A stretch of 6,372 bases of DNA from Oscillospiraceae bacterium (lineage in GTDB: Bacteria; Bacillota_A; Clostridia; Oscillospirales; CAG-272), in contig SVSO01000171.1 in NCBI GenBank assembly GCA_015064195.1, positions 1 through 6,372 on the forward strand, given 5' to 3'. The notes beneath the pieces are model-generated. The model saw only the letters and a program-made list of their open reading frames with translations. It was not told where the DNA came from and did no database searches. The position numbers and the translations under genes were made by a program. Below, in pieces: positions 1 through 5,598 of the stretch (the first letter of the stretch is position 1; the number at the start of each line of letters is the position of its first letter).

Positions 1-484
1 CGACGAAGGCGGTGGCCAGTGCGCCGCCCATGATGTAAGCCATGATGATGGAGAAAATGAACATCAGCGGACTGCGGATGGCGGTGCGAATGAGCATCAT
101 GTAGGCCATCTGTACGTTGCTGACGTCGGTGGTCATACGGGTAACGAGGGAAGTGGAAGAAAATTTGTCAATGTTCTCAAAAGAATAGGTCTGCACACGG
201 TGAAAAATATCGTGGCGCAGATTTTTAGCGAATCCGGCGGAAGCTTTGGCGCAGGTGAAGCCCGCGATGCCGCCGCAGGATAGAGACAGGCACGCCATCA
301 GTACAAGCAGCAGTCCCACCTTGATGATTTCCGTCATATCCACGCCGCCCTGCAGACTGTTGACCAGATCCACGGTGACGAAGGGGATGAGCGTTTCAAC
401 GATCGCCTCGGCGACGATGAAAATCAGCGTAAGAATGGTAGGCAGCTTGTATTCTCTGATGCATCCGGCAAGCCGTTTGATCAA
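1..484 (-). CDS. ABC exporter, N-terminal membrane domain (partial, runs off left edge)
   Basis: The visible 161 residues form the start of a type-I (ABCB/MsbA-like) exporter half-transporter, which normally carries a six-helix membrane domain followed by an ATPase domain. Seen: a short basic N-terminus (IKRLAGCIREYK), hydrophobic segments at about residues 14-38, 54-78 and 136-160, and between the second and third the typical coupling-helix region with NLRHDIFHRVQTYSFENIDKF (about 88-108) and SLVTRMTTDVSNVQ (about 112-125), a hallmark of this family. The ATPase motifs would lie beyond the window. I chose the TTG codon at 484 because AAAGGAG sits 9 nt upstream (500-494) and the upstream GTG in that area soon meets a stop. 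Substrate unknown; such exporters are often encoded as pairs behind a MarR regulator, which cannot be checked here. Confidence 0.88.
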   Translation of the reverse strand, partial: MIKRLAGCIREYKLPTILTLIFIVAEAIVETLIPFVTVDLVNSLQGGVDMTEIIKVGLLLVLMACLSLSCGGIAGFTCAKASAGFAKNLRHDIFHRVQTYSFENIDKFSSTSLVTRMTTDVSNVQMAYMMLIRTAIRSPLMFIFSIIMAYIMGGALATAFV

Positions 485-519
485 GGGAACACACTCCTTT
501 AATGGATTTTGCCCGACGG

Positions 520-531
520 TTAGGTATCTAA
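520..531. promoter_or_regulatory. MarR-like operator palindrome in the exporter leader
   Basis: TTAGGTATCTAA is an interrupted palindrome (TTAG-N4-CTAA) located roughly 16-27 nt downstream of the predicted transcription start of the exporter gene. Sites of the form TTAG-N4-CTAA are common operators of MarR-family repressors that sit next to ABC exporter genes. Position inside the initially transcribed region would suit repression by roadblock. The regulator itself is not in the window, so the family assignment is an inference. Confidence 0.4.
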
Positions 532-553
532 CTAATCGTATGCGGACTGTACT

Positions 554-582
554 ATTATAGCGCAAAAAAAATTCCTTTGCAA
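554..582 (-). promoter_or_regulatory. Sigma-A promoter of the ABC exporter gene
   Basis: On the minus strand, TTGCAA (582-577) is followed by a 17-nt spacer and a perfect TATAAT (559-554). The start point would be near 547, giving a leader of about 60 nt before the TTG start at 484. The spacing and -10 match are near ideal, so this is a confident prediction by pattern, without experimental support. Confidence 0.8.
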
Positions 583-621
583 GAGGTTTGCCGATGATTT
601 AGCAAAAGTTTTACAATAAGG

Positions 622-653
622 AAATAAATTGAGCTGACGCCATGCGTCAGCTC
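622..653 (-). terminator. Intrinsic terminator after the LRR remnant
   Basis: A 10-bp perfect stem, GAGCTGACGC (631-640) and GCGTCAGCTC (644-653), encloses a 3-nt loop. Read on the minus strand it begins 7 nt after the stop codon of the LRR fragment and is followed by AATTTATTT, an interrupted U-rich tail. It would separate that fragment from the exporter promoter downstream. Confidence 0.65.
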
Positions 654-660
654 GAGGAGG

Positions 661-921
661 TTATTTGATGACGGAGAATTTGTGCCCGAATTCGGAAGCG
701 TACATCGCTGCCGTTGACCCGGCATGACCAATGGAAAATCCATCAAAAGCATTATCACCGATGGAAACCACATTGCATCCGAGTTTCATTTCGATGTTAT
801 CAGGCACATACGGCAAATTTTCATTTTGGAATGCAGAATCCTCAATCCATATCACACTGTCGGGGATTGAAATCTCTTTCAGCGTGAATTGCCAGATGAA
901 CGCTTCTTTTCCGAATATCAC
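661..921 (-). pseudogene. C-terminal remnant of a BspA-like leucine-rich-repeat surface protein
   Basis: The 86-residue frame has BspA-type (LRR_5) repeats: KEISIPDSVIWIEDSAF at about residues 16-32 and NVVSIGDNAF at about 50-59. It ends in the family's usual closing motif (GHAGSTAAMYASEFGHKF, about 66-83), so the true C-terminus and stop are present. What is missing is everything that makes such a protein work: no signal peptide, no run of further repeats, and no Shine-Dalgarno before the only available start (GTG at 921). An in-frame TGA lies just upstream (939-937). Recognisable homology ends a few bases from the palindromic operator of the divergent repressor gene, so I read this as the surviving tail of a larger exported protein truncated by rearrangement. 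The intact terminator supports that. A tiny expressed LRR protein is possible but unlikely. Confidence 0.7.
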
Positions 922-924
922 AAA

Positions 925-957
925 TTGAGATATTTGTCAATATCTCAATCCGAGATA
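925..957. promoter_or_regulatory. Operator-like palindromes before the Xre-type repressor
   Basis: TTGAGATATT (925-934) and AATATCTCAA (939-948) form a perfect 10-bp inverted repeat with a 4-nt centre. A third half-site, GAGATA (952-957), pairs again with TATCTC (941-946) across 5 nt. Three half-sites of the same hexamer thus precede the -10 element of the repressor gene, an arrangement typical of autoregulated Cro/CI-like proteins. That the neighbouring protein binds here is inferred from position. Confidence 0.5.
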
Positions 958-960
958 AGC

Positions 961-980
961 TATAATATTTTCGGAGGTGA
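961..980 (+). promoter_or_regulatory. -10 element and ribosome binding site of the Xre gene
   Basis: A perfect TATAAT lies at 961-966 and a strong GGAGGTGA at 973-980, ending 4 nt before the ATG at 985. The best -35 candidate (TTGTCA, 934-939) would need a 21-nt spacer, too long for a standard sigma-A promoter, so the promoter is incomplete by eye. The start point would fall close to the Shine-Dalgarno, giving a very short leader. Confidence 0.45.
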
Positions 981-984
981 TGGT

Positions 985-1209
985 ATGCGATTGAAGGATT
1001 TGCGGGAGGATGCGGATAAGCGGCAGCAGGAGCTGGCGGAATATCTGCACATCCGGCAGAATACGTACTCACAGTATGAAAACGGCAGCAGACAGATTCC
1101 CATTGAGCTGCTCATCAAGCTGGCGTTTTATTATGATGTTTCTGTGGATTATATTCTGGAACTGACCGACGAGCGGCGGCCCTATCCGCGAAGGATAAGC
1201 CGCCTGTAG
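985..1209 (+). CDS. Small Xre/Cro-family helix-turn-helix repressor
   Basis: The 74-residue protein is essentially a single HTH_3 domain: MRLKDLREDADKRQQELAEYL (helix 1-2), then IRQNTYSQYENGSRQIPIELLIKLAFYYDVSVDYILELTD. The motif Q-x-x-Y-S-Q-Y-E-N-G-x-R is the classic recognition-helix region of Xre/Cro proteins, and the V-S-V-D-Y-I-L-E-L ending is the usual close of the domain. There is no sensor, dimerisation or peptidase domain. I placed the start at ATG 985 rather than at an earlier in-frame ATG (889) because GGAGGTGA directly precedes 985, the HTH domain begins there, and the longer frame would run through the operator and -10. It probably represses itself and perhaps the following GH16 gene. 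Stand-alone regulators of this size are common in Clostridia and their targets cannot be deduced from sequence. Confidence 0.85.
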   Translation: MRLKDLREDADKRQQELAEYLHIRQNTYSQYENGSRQIPIELLIKLAFYYDVSVDYILELTDERRPYPRRISRL

Positions 1210-1216
1210 CAATATA

Positions 1217-1247
1217 GATTGACAATCGGAATATTCTGTGCTATACT
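1217..1247 (+). promoter_or_regulatory. Promoter of the GH16 gene
   Basis: A consensus TTGACA (1219-1224), a 17-nt spacer and TATACT (1242-1247), with a TG extended -10 dinucleotide (1239-1240), make a very strong sigma-A promoter just after the Xre stop codon. Two small palindromes overlap it: GATTGACAATC (1217-1227) on the -35 and GAATATTC (1229-1236) in the spacer, either of which could be a repressor site. Confidence 0.8.
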
Positions 1248-1269
1248 ATAGAAAAAAGGAGGGATTCCC

Positions 1270-2052
1270 ATGAAAAAACTACTGGCACTTACCATTCTCG
1301 GCGCGGCTGCATTGGCCGGCGTCTGCGCACTGCGGGCATGTTGCAAAAAGACACAGGATCCGAATCTGCTGTTTGAAGAAAACTTCGACGGCGACACACT
1401 TGATCTGTCCAAATGGGAGCTTTGCCCCGAGCAGATCCGTCAGGGGCCGCTTGACAAGTGGGACAATACAATGACCTCCCTTGACGGTGAGGGACATCTG
1501 GTTCTGCGGGCTGAATGGGATGCGGAAAATGGCCGCGTCCGCTCCGGCGGGATCCGTTCGCGCGGCCGGTTTGAGGAAGGCTATGGCTATTATGAAGCGT
1601 CCATCAAATTTCCCGTTGCGCCCGGAACATGGGGCGCATTCTGGATGATGTGCGGCAATGTGAACTTCGGCAAGGGCGGCGTGGAGGTGGATATCATCGA
1701 ATCCATCTTCAACGATCGCGGCGAATGCAACCATGCACTCCATTGGGACGGATACGGCCCGGAGCACAAAATGGCAAATTCCGGCGGTCTGACCGATCAC
1801 AACATCTATGACGGAAACTTTCACACCTTCGGCGTAGAGCGCACGCCGGATGGCTATGTTTTCTACATCGACGGCCGGGAGACATGGCGTGCAGGTGCGG
1901 ATGTGTGCCGTCCCGTACCGGAGAAGGGTTACATGAAGCTGACCGTTGAGGCGGCGGAATGGGCAGGTGCGGGCACGGAAGCAAGCATCGCCGCGCTCCC
2001 GGCGGAAATGCTCGTGGACTGGGTGCGCGTTTACAAAAAGAAGCCGGAATAA
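1270..2052 (+). CDS. Secreted or membrane-anchored GH16 beta-glucanase-like protein
   Basis: A 260-residue family 16 glycoside hydrolase, whose members cleave beta-1,3, beta-1,3-1,4 or related glycans with retention of configuration. The active-site strand is visible as GGVEVDIIES (about 136-145), with nucleophile E139, D141 and acid/base E144 in the E-x-D-x-x-E spacing typical of laminarinase-type members. Supporting family signatures: NFDGDTLDLSKW (38-49), RFEEGYGYYEASIKFP (100-115), GTWGAFWMM (119-127), HALHWDG (155-161), FHTFGVERTPDGYVFYIDG (184-202) and the closing MLVDWVRVYKK (247-257). It is a lone catalytic domain with no carbohydrate-binding module. The N-terminus (KKLLALTILGAAALAGVCALRACC) is hydrophobic and export-like. 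Cysteines at 19, 24 and 25 lack a clean lipobox, so a lipoprotein, an uncleaved anchor or a secreted form all remain possible. GGAGGG lies 6 nt before the ATG. Substrate within GH16 is not decidable by eye. Confidence 0.9.
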   Translation: MKKLLALTILGAAALAGVCALRACCKKTQDPNLLFEENFDGDTLDLSKWELCPEQIRQGPLDKWDNTMTSLDGEGHLVLRAEWDAENGRVRSGGIRSRGRFEEGYGYYEASIKFPVAPGTWGAFWMMCGNVNFGKGGVEVDIIESIFNDRGECNHALHWDGYGPEHKMANSGGLTDHNIYDGNFHTFGVERTPDGYVFYIDGRETWRAGADVCRPVPEKGYMKLTVEAAEWAGAGTEASIAALPAEMLVDWVRVYKKKPE

Positions 2053-2058
2053 ACAGAA

Positions 2059-2096
2059 CATCGCCCTGCACATTGTGCAGGGCGATGAGATTTTTT
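2059..2096 (+). terminator. Strong intrinsic terminator, possibly bidirectional
   Basis: A 13-bp perfect stem, CATCGCCCTGCAC (2059-2071) with GTGCAGGGCGATG (2075-2087), has a 3-nt loop and six T (2091-2096), starting 7 nt after the GH16 stop. On the minus strand the same stem is preceded by six A and followed by TTCTGTTTATT, so it can also stop transcription of the converging solute-binding-protein gene. Confidence 0.9.
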
Positions 2097-2125
2097 CAAT
2101 TAACCAAGGCGTGCCTTGAGAGCGT
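2096..2125. repeat. Displaced copy of the pckG 3' end (direct repeat, copy 1)
   Basis: These 30 bases are identical to 3813-3842, which hold the last seven-plus codons (ALKARLG), the stop and 4 bp beyond it of the carboxykinase gene, in the same orientation. Past the identical stretch there is only weak likeness (TGCAT followed by AGCT in both after a small gap). An internal inverted repeat, CAAGGC-GT-GCCTTG, lies at 2105-2118. No other part of pckG is present here. The copy sits between the terminator and the stop of the solute-binding-protein gene. Confidence 0.9.
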
Positions 2126-2144
2126 TTGCATCAGCTTATGATAG

Positions 2145-3632
2145 TTATTCCATTTTCAGATACAGATCAGCCAGGTCAGCAATACCTTGAATGACGGCTT
2201 CACTGCTCTTGGCATACCAGGATGCGAAATCGTTGGATTTTGACGAAACAAAGGAGCGGTAGGAGCAAATACTTCCGCCGAGGATGGGGTAATAAGCATA
2301 GCCGAAATCGGTGTAGGCGGAGTCAGCAATCATATCAAGAATCTGGGACGATTTGTCATCGCGGGTGTACTTGACCTTCATCGCCACCTCAAAGTAAGCG
2401 GGTGTGACATACTTGTAATTATACAGCGCCATCGCTTCGCAGACTGCACTGACGATCTCCTTCTTATCTGAGGTCTTCGGAACAATGTAAATGGTCGTAC
2501 CGTCATGAACCAGTGTACGGTATTCGGCCTTCTCGTCATATTTCGGGAAGTTGATGATGCCATAGTCGGTGGTCATCTCGCGAAGCTCGTCCGCCTGACG
2601 GAACCAGAGCGGTGCGAAAAGATACTCACCGCTGATAAAGGCGGCCACTTCGGTGGGGAATGCGTCATCCTTTGCCCATGTCATGCCAATGTTTTCATTA
2701 TAATACTTATAAACTTTTTCGCAGAAGCTGATGGTCTTCTCATTGTTCATCGTGAGCTCCGGAATACCGTTGCCGTTTTTCGAGGTGGATTCCACGCCGG
2801 ATGCGTAGAAGAAATGCTCCACGGATTTGCCTGCGCTGGCGAATGAGCCGAACCGGTCACCCTTATCGGCGACGGTGTTGCCATTGAGGTCGGCATAGGC
2901 TTCGGCGGTCATCTCGGCGAATTTGTCGAATGTCCATTTTCCGTCCAGCACAATATCGTACATATAATCCTTATCGCCGTAGATGGTTTCGCAAAGCTCT
3001 TTGTTATAATAGACGCAGGCGAGGGATTTGATGCGCATCAGCGAAATGTCGCCCATGAGGAAATAGCGGGTAGTATCGCCTACGGCCAGCTCGTTCATGT
3101 ATTCGAGATTCCACCATGGCATTTCCCAATTGATGTAGGGGGCATCTGCCATGTTCGTGAAATATCCCTCTGCCACATGGCGGACAGTGTAGCCCTGATG
3201 AACGGCTGCAAGGTCGCAGTAGTCCTCGCCGGCCAGAATGGTGGGCCAAAGCTTGTCGGCGGTTGCCTTTGTAGTATCCTCGCCCTGAATGGGATTCCAT
3301 TTGATATTCAGCGTTTCTTCAATCCACAGATTGCGTGCATAGACGGCTTCGTCCACCACATCGCCGGTCTGCTCGGCATACACATCCTGCTTGTCAACTG
3401 TGGTGTTGGAGTACAGCACATTGATGGTTTGTTCACCAAAATCAAGCTCAGGAAGCATCAGCTCTGCATTTTCACGATTGATTTCATCCGGCGTCAACAC
3501 TTCAGCAGATGTCAACTCATCCGATTGTGCGGGAGGGGGGCTATCAGATGATGGCTCGTTTGCACAGGCGGCGGCTGAGATCAGCGACAACAGCATAAGA
3601 ACCGATAGGGAACGTGTCAGTTGAGCGTTCAT
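2145..3632 (-). CDS. Extracellular solute-binding lipoprotein of an ABC importer (orphan)
   Basis: A 495-residue substrate-binding protein resembling the family-1 (sugar-type) extracellular binding proteins of Clostridia. A signal peptide (LSVLMLLSLISAAAC) ends at C23, the likely lipidated cysteine, followed by an S/P/D-rich linker to about residue 60. The binding domain starts near 68 (QTINVLYSN). Family-like segments include CVYYNKELCE (206-215), GKWTFDKFAEMTAEAYADLNGN (231-252), FISGEYLFAPLW and DYGIINFPKYDE (the last typical of the hinge and second lobe). Residues 248-259 (DLNGNTVADKGD) resemble a calcium-binding EF-hand loop, a recurring feature of this group. GAGG lies 6 nt before the ATG. 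No permease or ATPase gene is adjacent on either side, so it must share a transporter encoded elsewhere or act only as a surface binder. The ligand is unknown; a sugar or oligosaccharide is the family expectation. Confidence 0.85.
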   Translation of the reverse strand: MNAQLTRSLSVLMLLSLISAAACANEPSSDSPPPAQSDELTSAEVLTPDEINRENAELMLPELDFGEQTINVLYSNTTVDKQDVYAEQTGDVVDEAVYARNLWIEETLNIKWNPIQGEDTTKATADKLWPTILAGEDYCDLAAVHQGYTVRHVAEGYFTNMADAPYINWEMPWWNLEYMNELAVGDTTRYFLMGDISLMRIKSLACVYYNKELCETIYGDKDYMYDIVLDGKWTFDKFAEMTAEAYADLNGNTVADKGDRFGSFASAGKSVEHFFYASGVESTSKNGNGIPELTMNNEKTISFCEKVYKYYNENIGMTWAKDDAFPTEVAAFISGEYLFAPLWFRQADELREMTTDYGIINFPKYDEKAEYRTLVHDGTTIYIVPKTSDKKEIVSAVCEAMALYNYKYVTPAYFEVAMKVKYTRDDKSSQILDMIADSAYTDFGYAYYPILGGSICSYRSFVSSKSNDFASWYAKSSEAVIQGIADLADLYLKME

Positions 3633-3657
3633 AATAAACCTCGATTTAAAATAAATT

Positions 3658-3687
3658 CTATAATATCAATTATTGATGATATTATAG
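3658..3687. promoter_or_regulatory. Dyad operator at the start of the solute-binding-protein transcript
   Basis: CTATAATATCA (3658-3668) and TGATATTATAG (3677-3687) are perfect 11-bp inverted arms with an 8-nt centre. An inner palindrome, ATCAA-TTA-TTGAT, spans 3665-3677. The site lies directly after the -10 element, around and downstream of the expected transcription start near 3688, the classic position for a repressor operator. AT-rich composition makes chance palindromes more likely, but 11 perfect pairs is long. The regulator is unknown. Confidence 0.5.
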
Positions 3688-3694
3688 TACAAAT

Positions 3695-3723
3695 ATTGTA
3701 ACATACTTCGAGAGAAAAGTCAA
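3695..3723 (-). promoter_or_regulatory. Promoter of the solute-binding-protein gene
   Basis: On the minus strand, TTGACT (3723-3718), a 17-nt spacer and TACAAT (3700-3695) with an upstream TG make a good sigma-A promoter. The leader would be about 55 nt and includes the dyad at 3658-3687. Confidence 0.75.
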
Positions 3724-3761
3724 TAGTTTGGAAAAAAAATTTTATATAACGCAACAAATAT

Positions 3762-3803
3762 CTAAAAACGAAATTGTCCCCTCATCCTATGGATGAGGGG
3801 ACA
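3762..3803 (-). terminator. Intrinsic terminator of pckG
   Basis: A 13-bp perfect stem, TGTCCCCTCATCC (3775-3787) with GGATGAGGGGACA (3791-3803), has a 3-nt loop. It starts 13 nt after the pckG stop and is followed on the minus strand by AATTTCGTTTTTAG, a U-rich tail. It separates pckG from the next promoter (3723-3695). Confidence 0.88.
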
Positions 3804-3812
3804 TACATTGTA

Positions 3813-3842
3813 TCAATTAACCAAGGCGTGCCTTGAGAGCGT
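3813..3842. repeat. In-place copy of the 30-bp direct repeat (pckG 3' end, copy 2)
   Basis: Identical to 2096-2125 at an offset of 1717 bp. It covers the last codons of pckG, its TAA stop (3819-3817 on the minus strand) and 4 bp beyond. The internal inverted repeat CAAGGC-GT-GCCTTG lies at 3822-3835. Confidence 0.9.
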
Positions 3843-5598
3843 CAAGCTCTGCATAAAGCTCAGCGGGAACGCGCTCGCCGATCTGAGCGTAGAAGTCAGC
3901 GATGCCTGCTGCTTCTTCCTTCCACAGATCAACGTCAACGTGGAGAAGCTCACGAACGGTGTCAACGGTGATGTCGAGACCTTCGATGTTGATGTCCTCA
4001 GCCTTCGGAACGAAGCCGATGGGAGTCTCAACTGCATCCACTGCGCCTGCGCAGCGAGCGAGGATCCACATAACAACGCGCATATTGTCACCGAAGCCGG
4101 GCCAGATGAAGTGACCTTCGTCGTCGGTTCTGAACCAGTTTACGTTGAAGATCATGGGCGGATTGGAGATCTTCTTGCCCATTGCCAGCCAGTGTGCAAA
4201 GTAGTCGCCCATGTCATAACCGGTGAAGGGACGCATTGCCATCGGGTCGCGGCGGACAACGCCGACTGCGCCGGTAGCTGCTGCGGTGGTCTCGGAAGCC
4301 ATGATGGAGCCTACGAACACGCCATGCTGCCAGTTTCTTGCCTGATATACCAGGGGAGCGGTCTTTGCACGGCGGCCGCCGAAGATGATCGCGGAGATCG
4401 GAACGCCTGCCGGATTGTTGAACTCAGAGGAGAGGCAGGGGCAGTTAGCCGCAGAAGCGGTGAAGCGGGAGTTGGGATGAGCGCCGCAGGTGGACTTGTC
4501 GTTCTTGTCGTACTTTTCGCAGTCCCACTTGTTGCCCTTCCAGTCCATTGCGTTCTTGGGCGGATTCTTGTCGAGGCCTTCCCACCAAACGGTATTGTTC
4601 TCGAGGTTGTGAACAACGTTGGTGAAGATGGTGTTCTTCATAGTGGTAGCGAGTGCGTTGGGGTTGGACTTGTCGTTGGTGCCCGGAGCAACGCCGAAGA
4701 AGCCGTTCTCGGGGTTGACAGCCCACAGTCTGCCGTCGTCGCCGACACGCAGCCATGCGATATCGTCGCCTACGCACCATGCCTTGTAGCCCTTCTCCTT
4801 GTAGATTGCCGGAGGAATGAGCATTGCGAGGTTGGTCTTGCCGCAGGCAGACGGGAATGCGCCGGTAACGTACTTGACTTCGCCGTCGGGAGACTCAATG
4901 CCGAGGATGAGCATATGCTCAGCCATCCAGCCTTCCTTGCGGCCGAGGTAGGAAGCGATGCGGAGTGCGAAGCACTTCTTGCCGAGGAGCACGTTTCCGC
5001 CGTAACCGGAGTTTACGGACATGATGGTGTTGTCCTCAGGGAAGTGAACGATATAGCGGTTTTCTTCATCCAGCTGAGCCTTGGCATGGAGACCCTTGAT
5101 GTAGTCAGGGGAATCGCCGAGAGCTTCGAGAACATTTACGCCGACACGGGTCATGATGATCATGTTGAGAACGACGTAGATGGAGTCGGTCAGCTCGATG
5201 CCGTACTTTGCGAAGGGAGAGCCTACTTCAGACATGGAGTAGGGGATAACATACATGGTGCGGCCCTGCATAGCGCCGGTGTACAGCTTCTTCAGCTTTG
5301 CGTACATTTCGTCGGGAGCCATCCAGTTGTTGATGTTGCCTGCGTCTTCCTTCTTGGAGGTGCAGATGAAGGTTCTGCCTTCAACACGTGCAACGTCGTT
5401 GACTGCGGTTCTGTGGAGGTAGCAGTCGGGAAGCAGTTCCTGATTGAGCTTAATGATCTCGCCGGTGGAGCAAGCTTCATCGCGGAGAGCATTGACCTGC
5501 TCTTCGCTGCCGTCGATCCATACGATCTTGTCAGGCTTGGTCATTGCAGCCATTTCGTCGATCCAATCAAGGACAAACTTGTTGGTAGTAAGTGCCAT
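3817..5598 (-). CDS. pckG: Phosphoenolpyruvate carboxykinase (GTP)
   Basis: A 593-residue, full-length GTP-type PEP carboxykinase (EC 4.1.1.32), a cytosolic enzyme interconverting oxaloacetate + GTP with PEP + GDP + CO2. Diagnostic motifs are intact: RTMYVIPYSMSEVGSP with KYGIELTDSIYVV (113-143), the kinase-1 loop FPSACGKTNL (248-257) with the reactive cysteine C252 of the GTP class, the kinase-2 loop GDDIAWLR (277-284), NPENGFFGVAPGTN (295-308), HPNSRF (374-379) and FGGRR (406-410). It is clearly not the ATP-type (PckA) fold variant. AGGAGA lies 7 nt before the ATG, and a 139-nt gap with its own promoter follows rsmA. In fermentative Clostridia the enzyme may run toward oxaloacetate, conserving GTP en route to succinate or aspartate, or in the gluconeogenic direction. 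The direction is not readable from sequence. A 608-codon open frame on the opposite strand is an antisense artefact. Confidence 0.97.
   Translation of the reverse strand: MALTTNKFVLDWIDEMAAMTKPDKIVWIDGSEEQVNALRDEACSTGEIIKLNQELLPDCYLHRTAVNDVARVEGRTFICTSKKEDAGNINNWMAPDEMYAKLKKLYTGAMQGRTMYVIPYSMSEVGSPFAKYGIELTDSIYVVLNMIIMTRVGVNVLEALGDSPDYIKGLHAKAQLDEENRYIVHFPEDNTIMSVNSGYGGNVLLGKKCFALRIASYLGRKEGWMAEHMLILGIESPDGEVKYVTGAFPSACGKTNLAMLIPPAIYKEKGYKAWCVGDDIAWLRVGDDGRLWAVNPENGFFGVAPGTNDKSNPNALATTMKNTIFTNVVHNLENNTVWWEGLDKNPPKNAMDWKGNKWDCEKYDKNDKSTCGAHPNSRFTASAANCPCLSSEFNNPAGVPISAIIFGGRRAKTAPLVYQARNWQHGVFVGSIMASETTAAATGAVGVVRRDPMAMRPFTGYDMGDYFAHWLAMGKKISNPPMIFNVNWFRTDDEGHFIWPGFGDNMRVVMWILARCAGAVDAVETPIGFVPKAEDINIEGLDITVDTVRELLHVDVDLWKEEAAGIADFYAQIGERVPAELYAELDALKARLG

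Noticed and set aside
934..966. TTGTCA-TATAAT as a standard promoter for the Xre gene
   Set aside because: The spacer would be 21 nt; I keep only the -10 and leave the -35 unassigned.
889..984. Earlier in-frame ATG extending the Xre protein by 32 residues
   Set aside because: The extension would be translated through the operator and -10 box, has no ribosome site, and adds residues outside the HTH domain. ATG 985 has GGAGGTGA in place.
1279..2073. Long minus-strand frame opposite the GH16 gene
   Set aside because: The plus-strand frame has intact GH16 catalytic motifs, promoter, ribosome site and terminator; the opposite frame shows none of these.
2096..3842. Lipoprotein unit as a complete insertion sequence or transposon
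   Set aside because: There is no transposase or integrase gene and no terminal inverted repeats. Only the direct repeat of the pckG end supports mobility, so it is reported as a finding and not as a mobile element.
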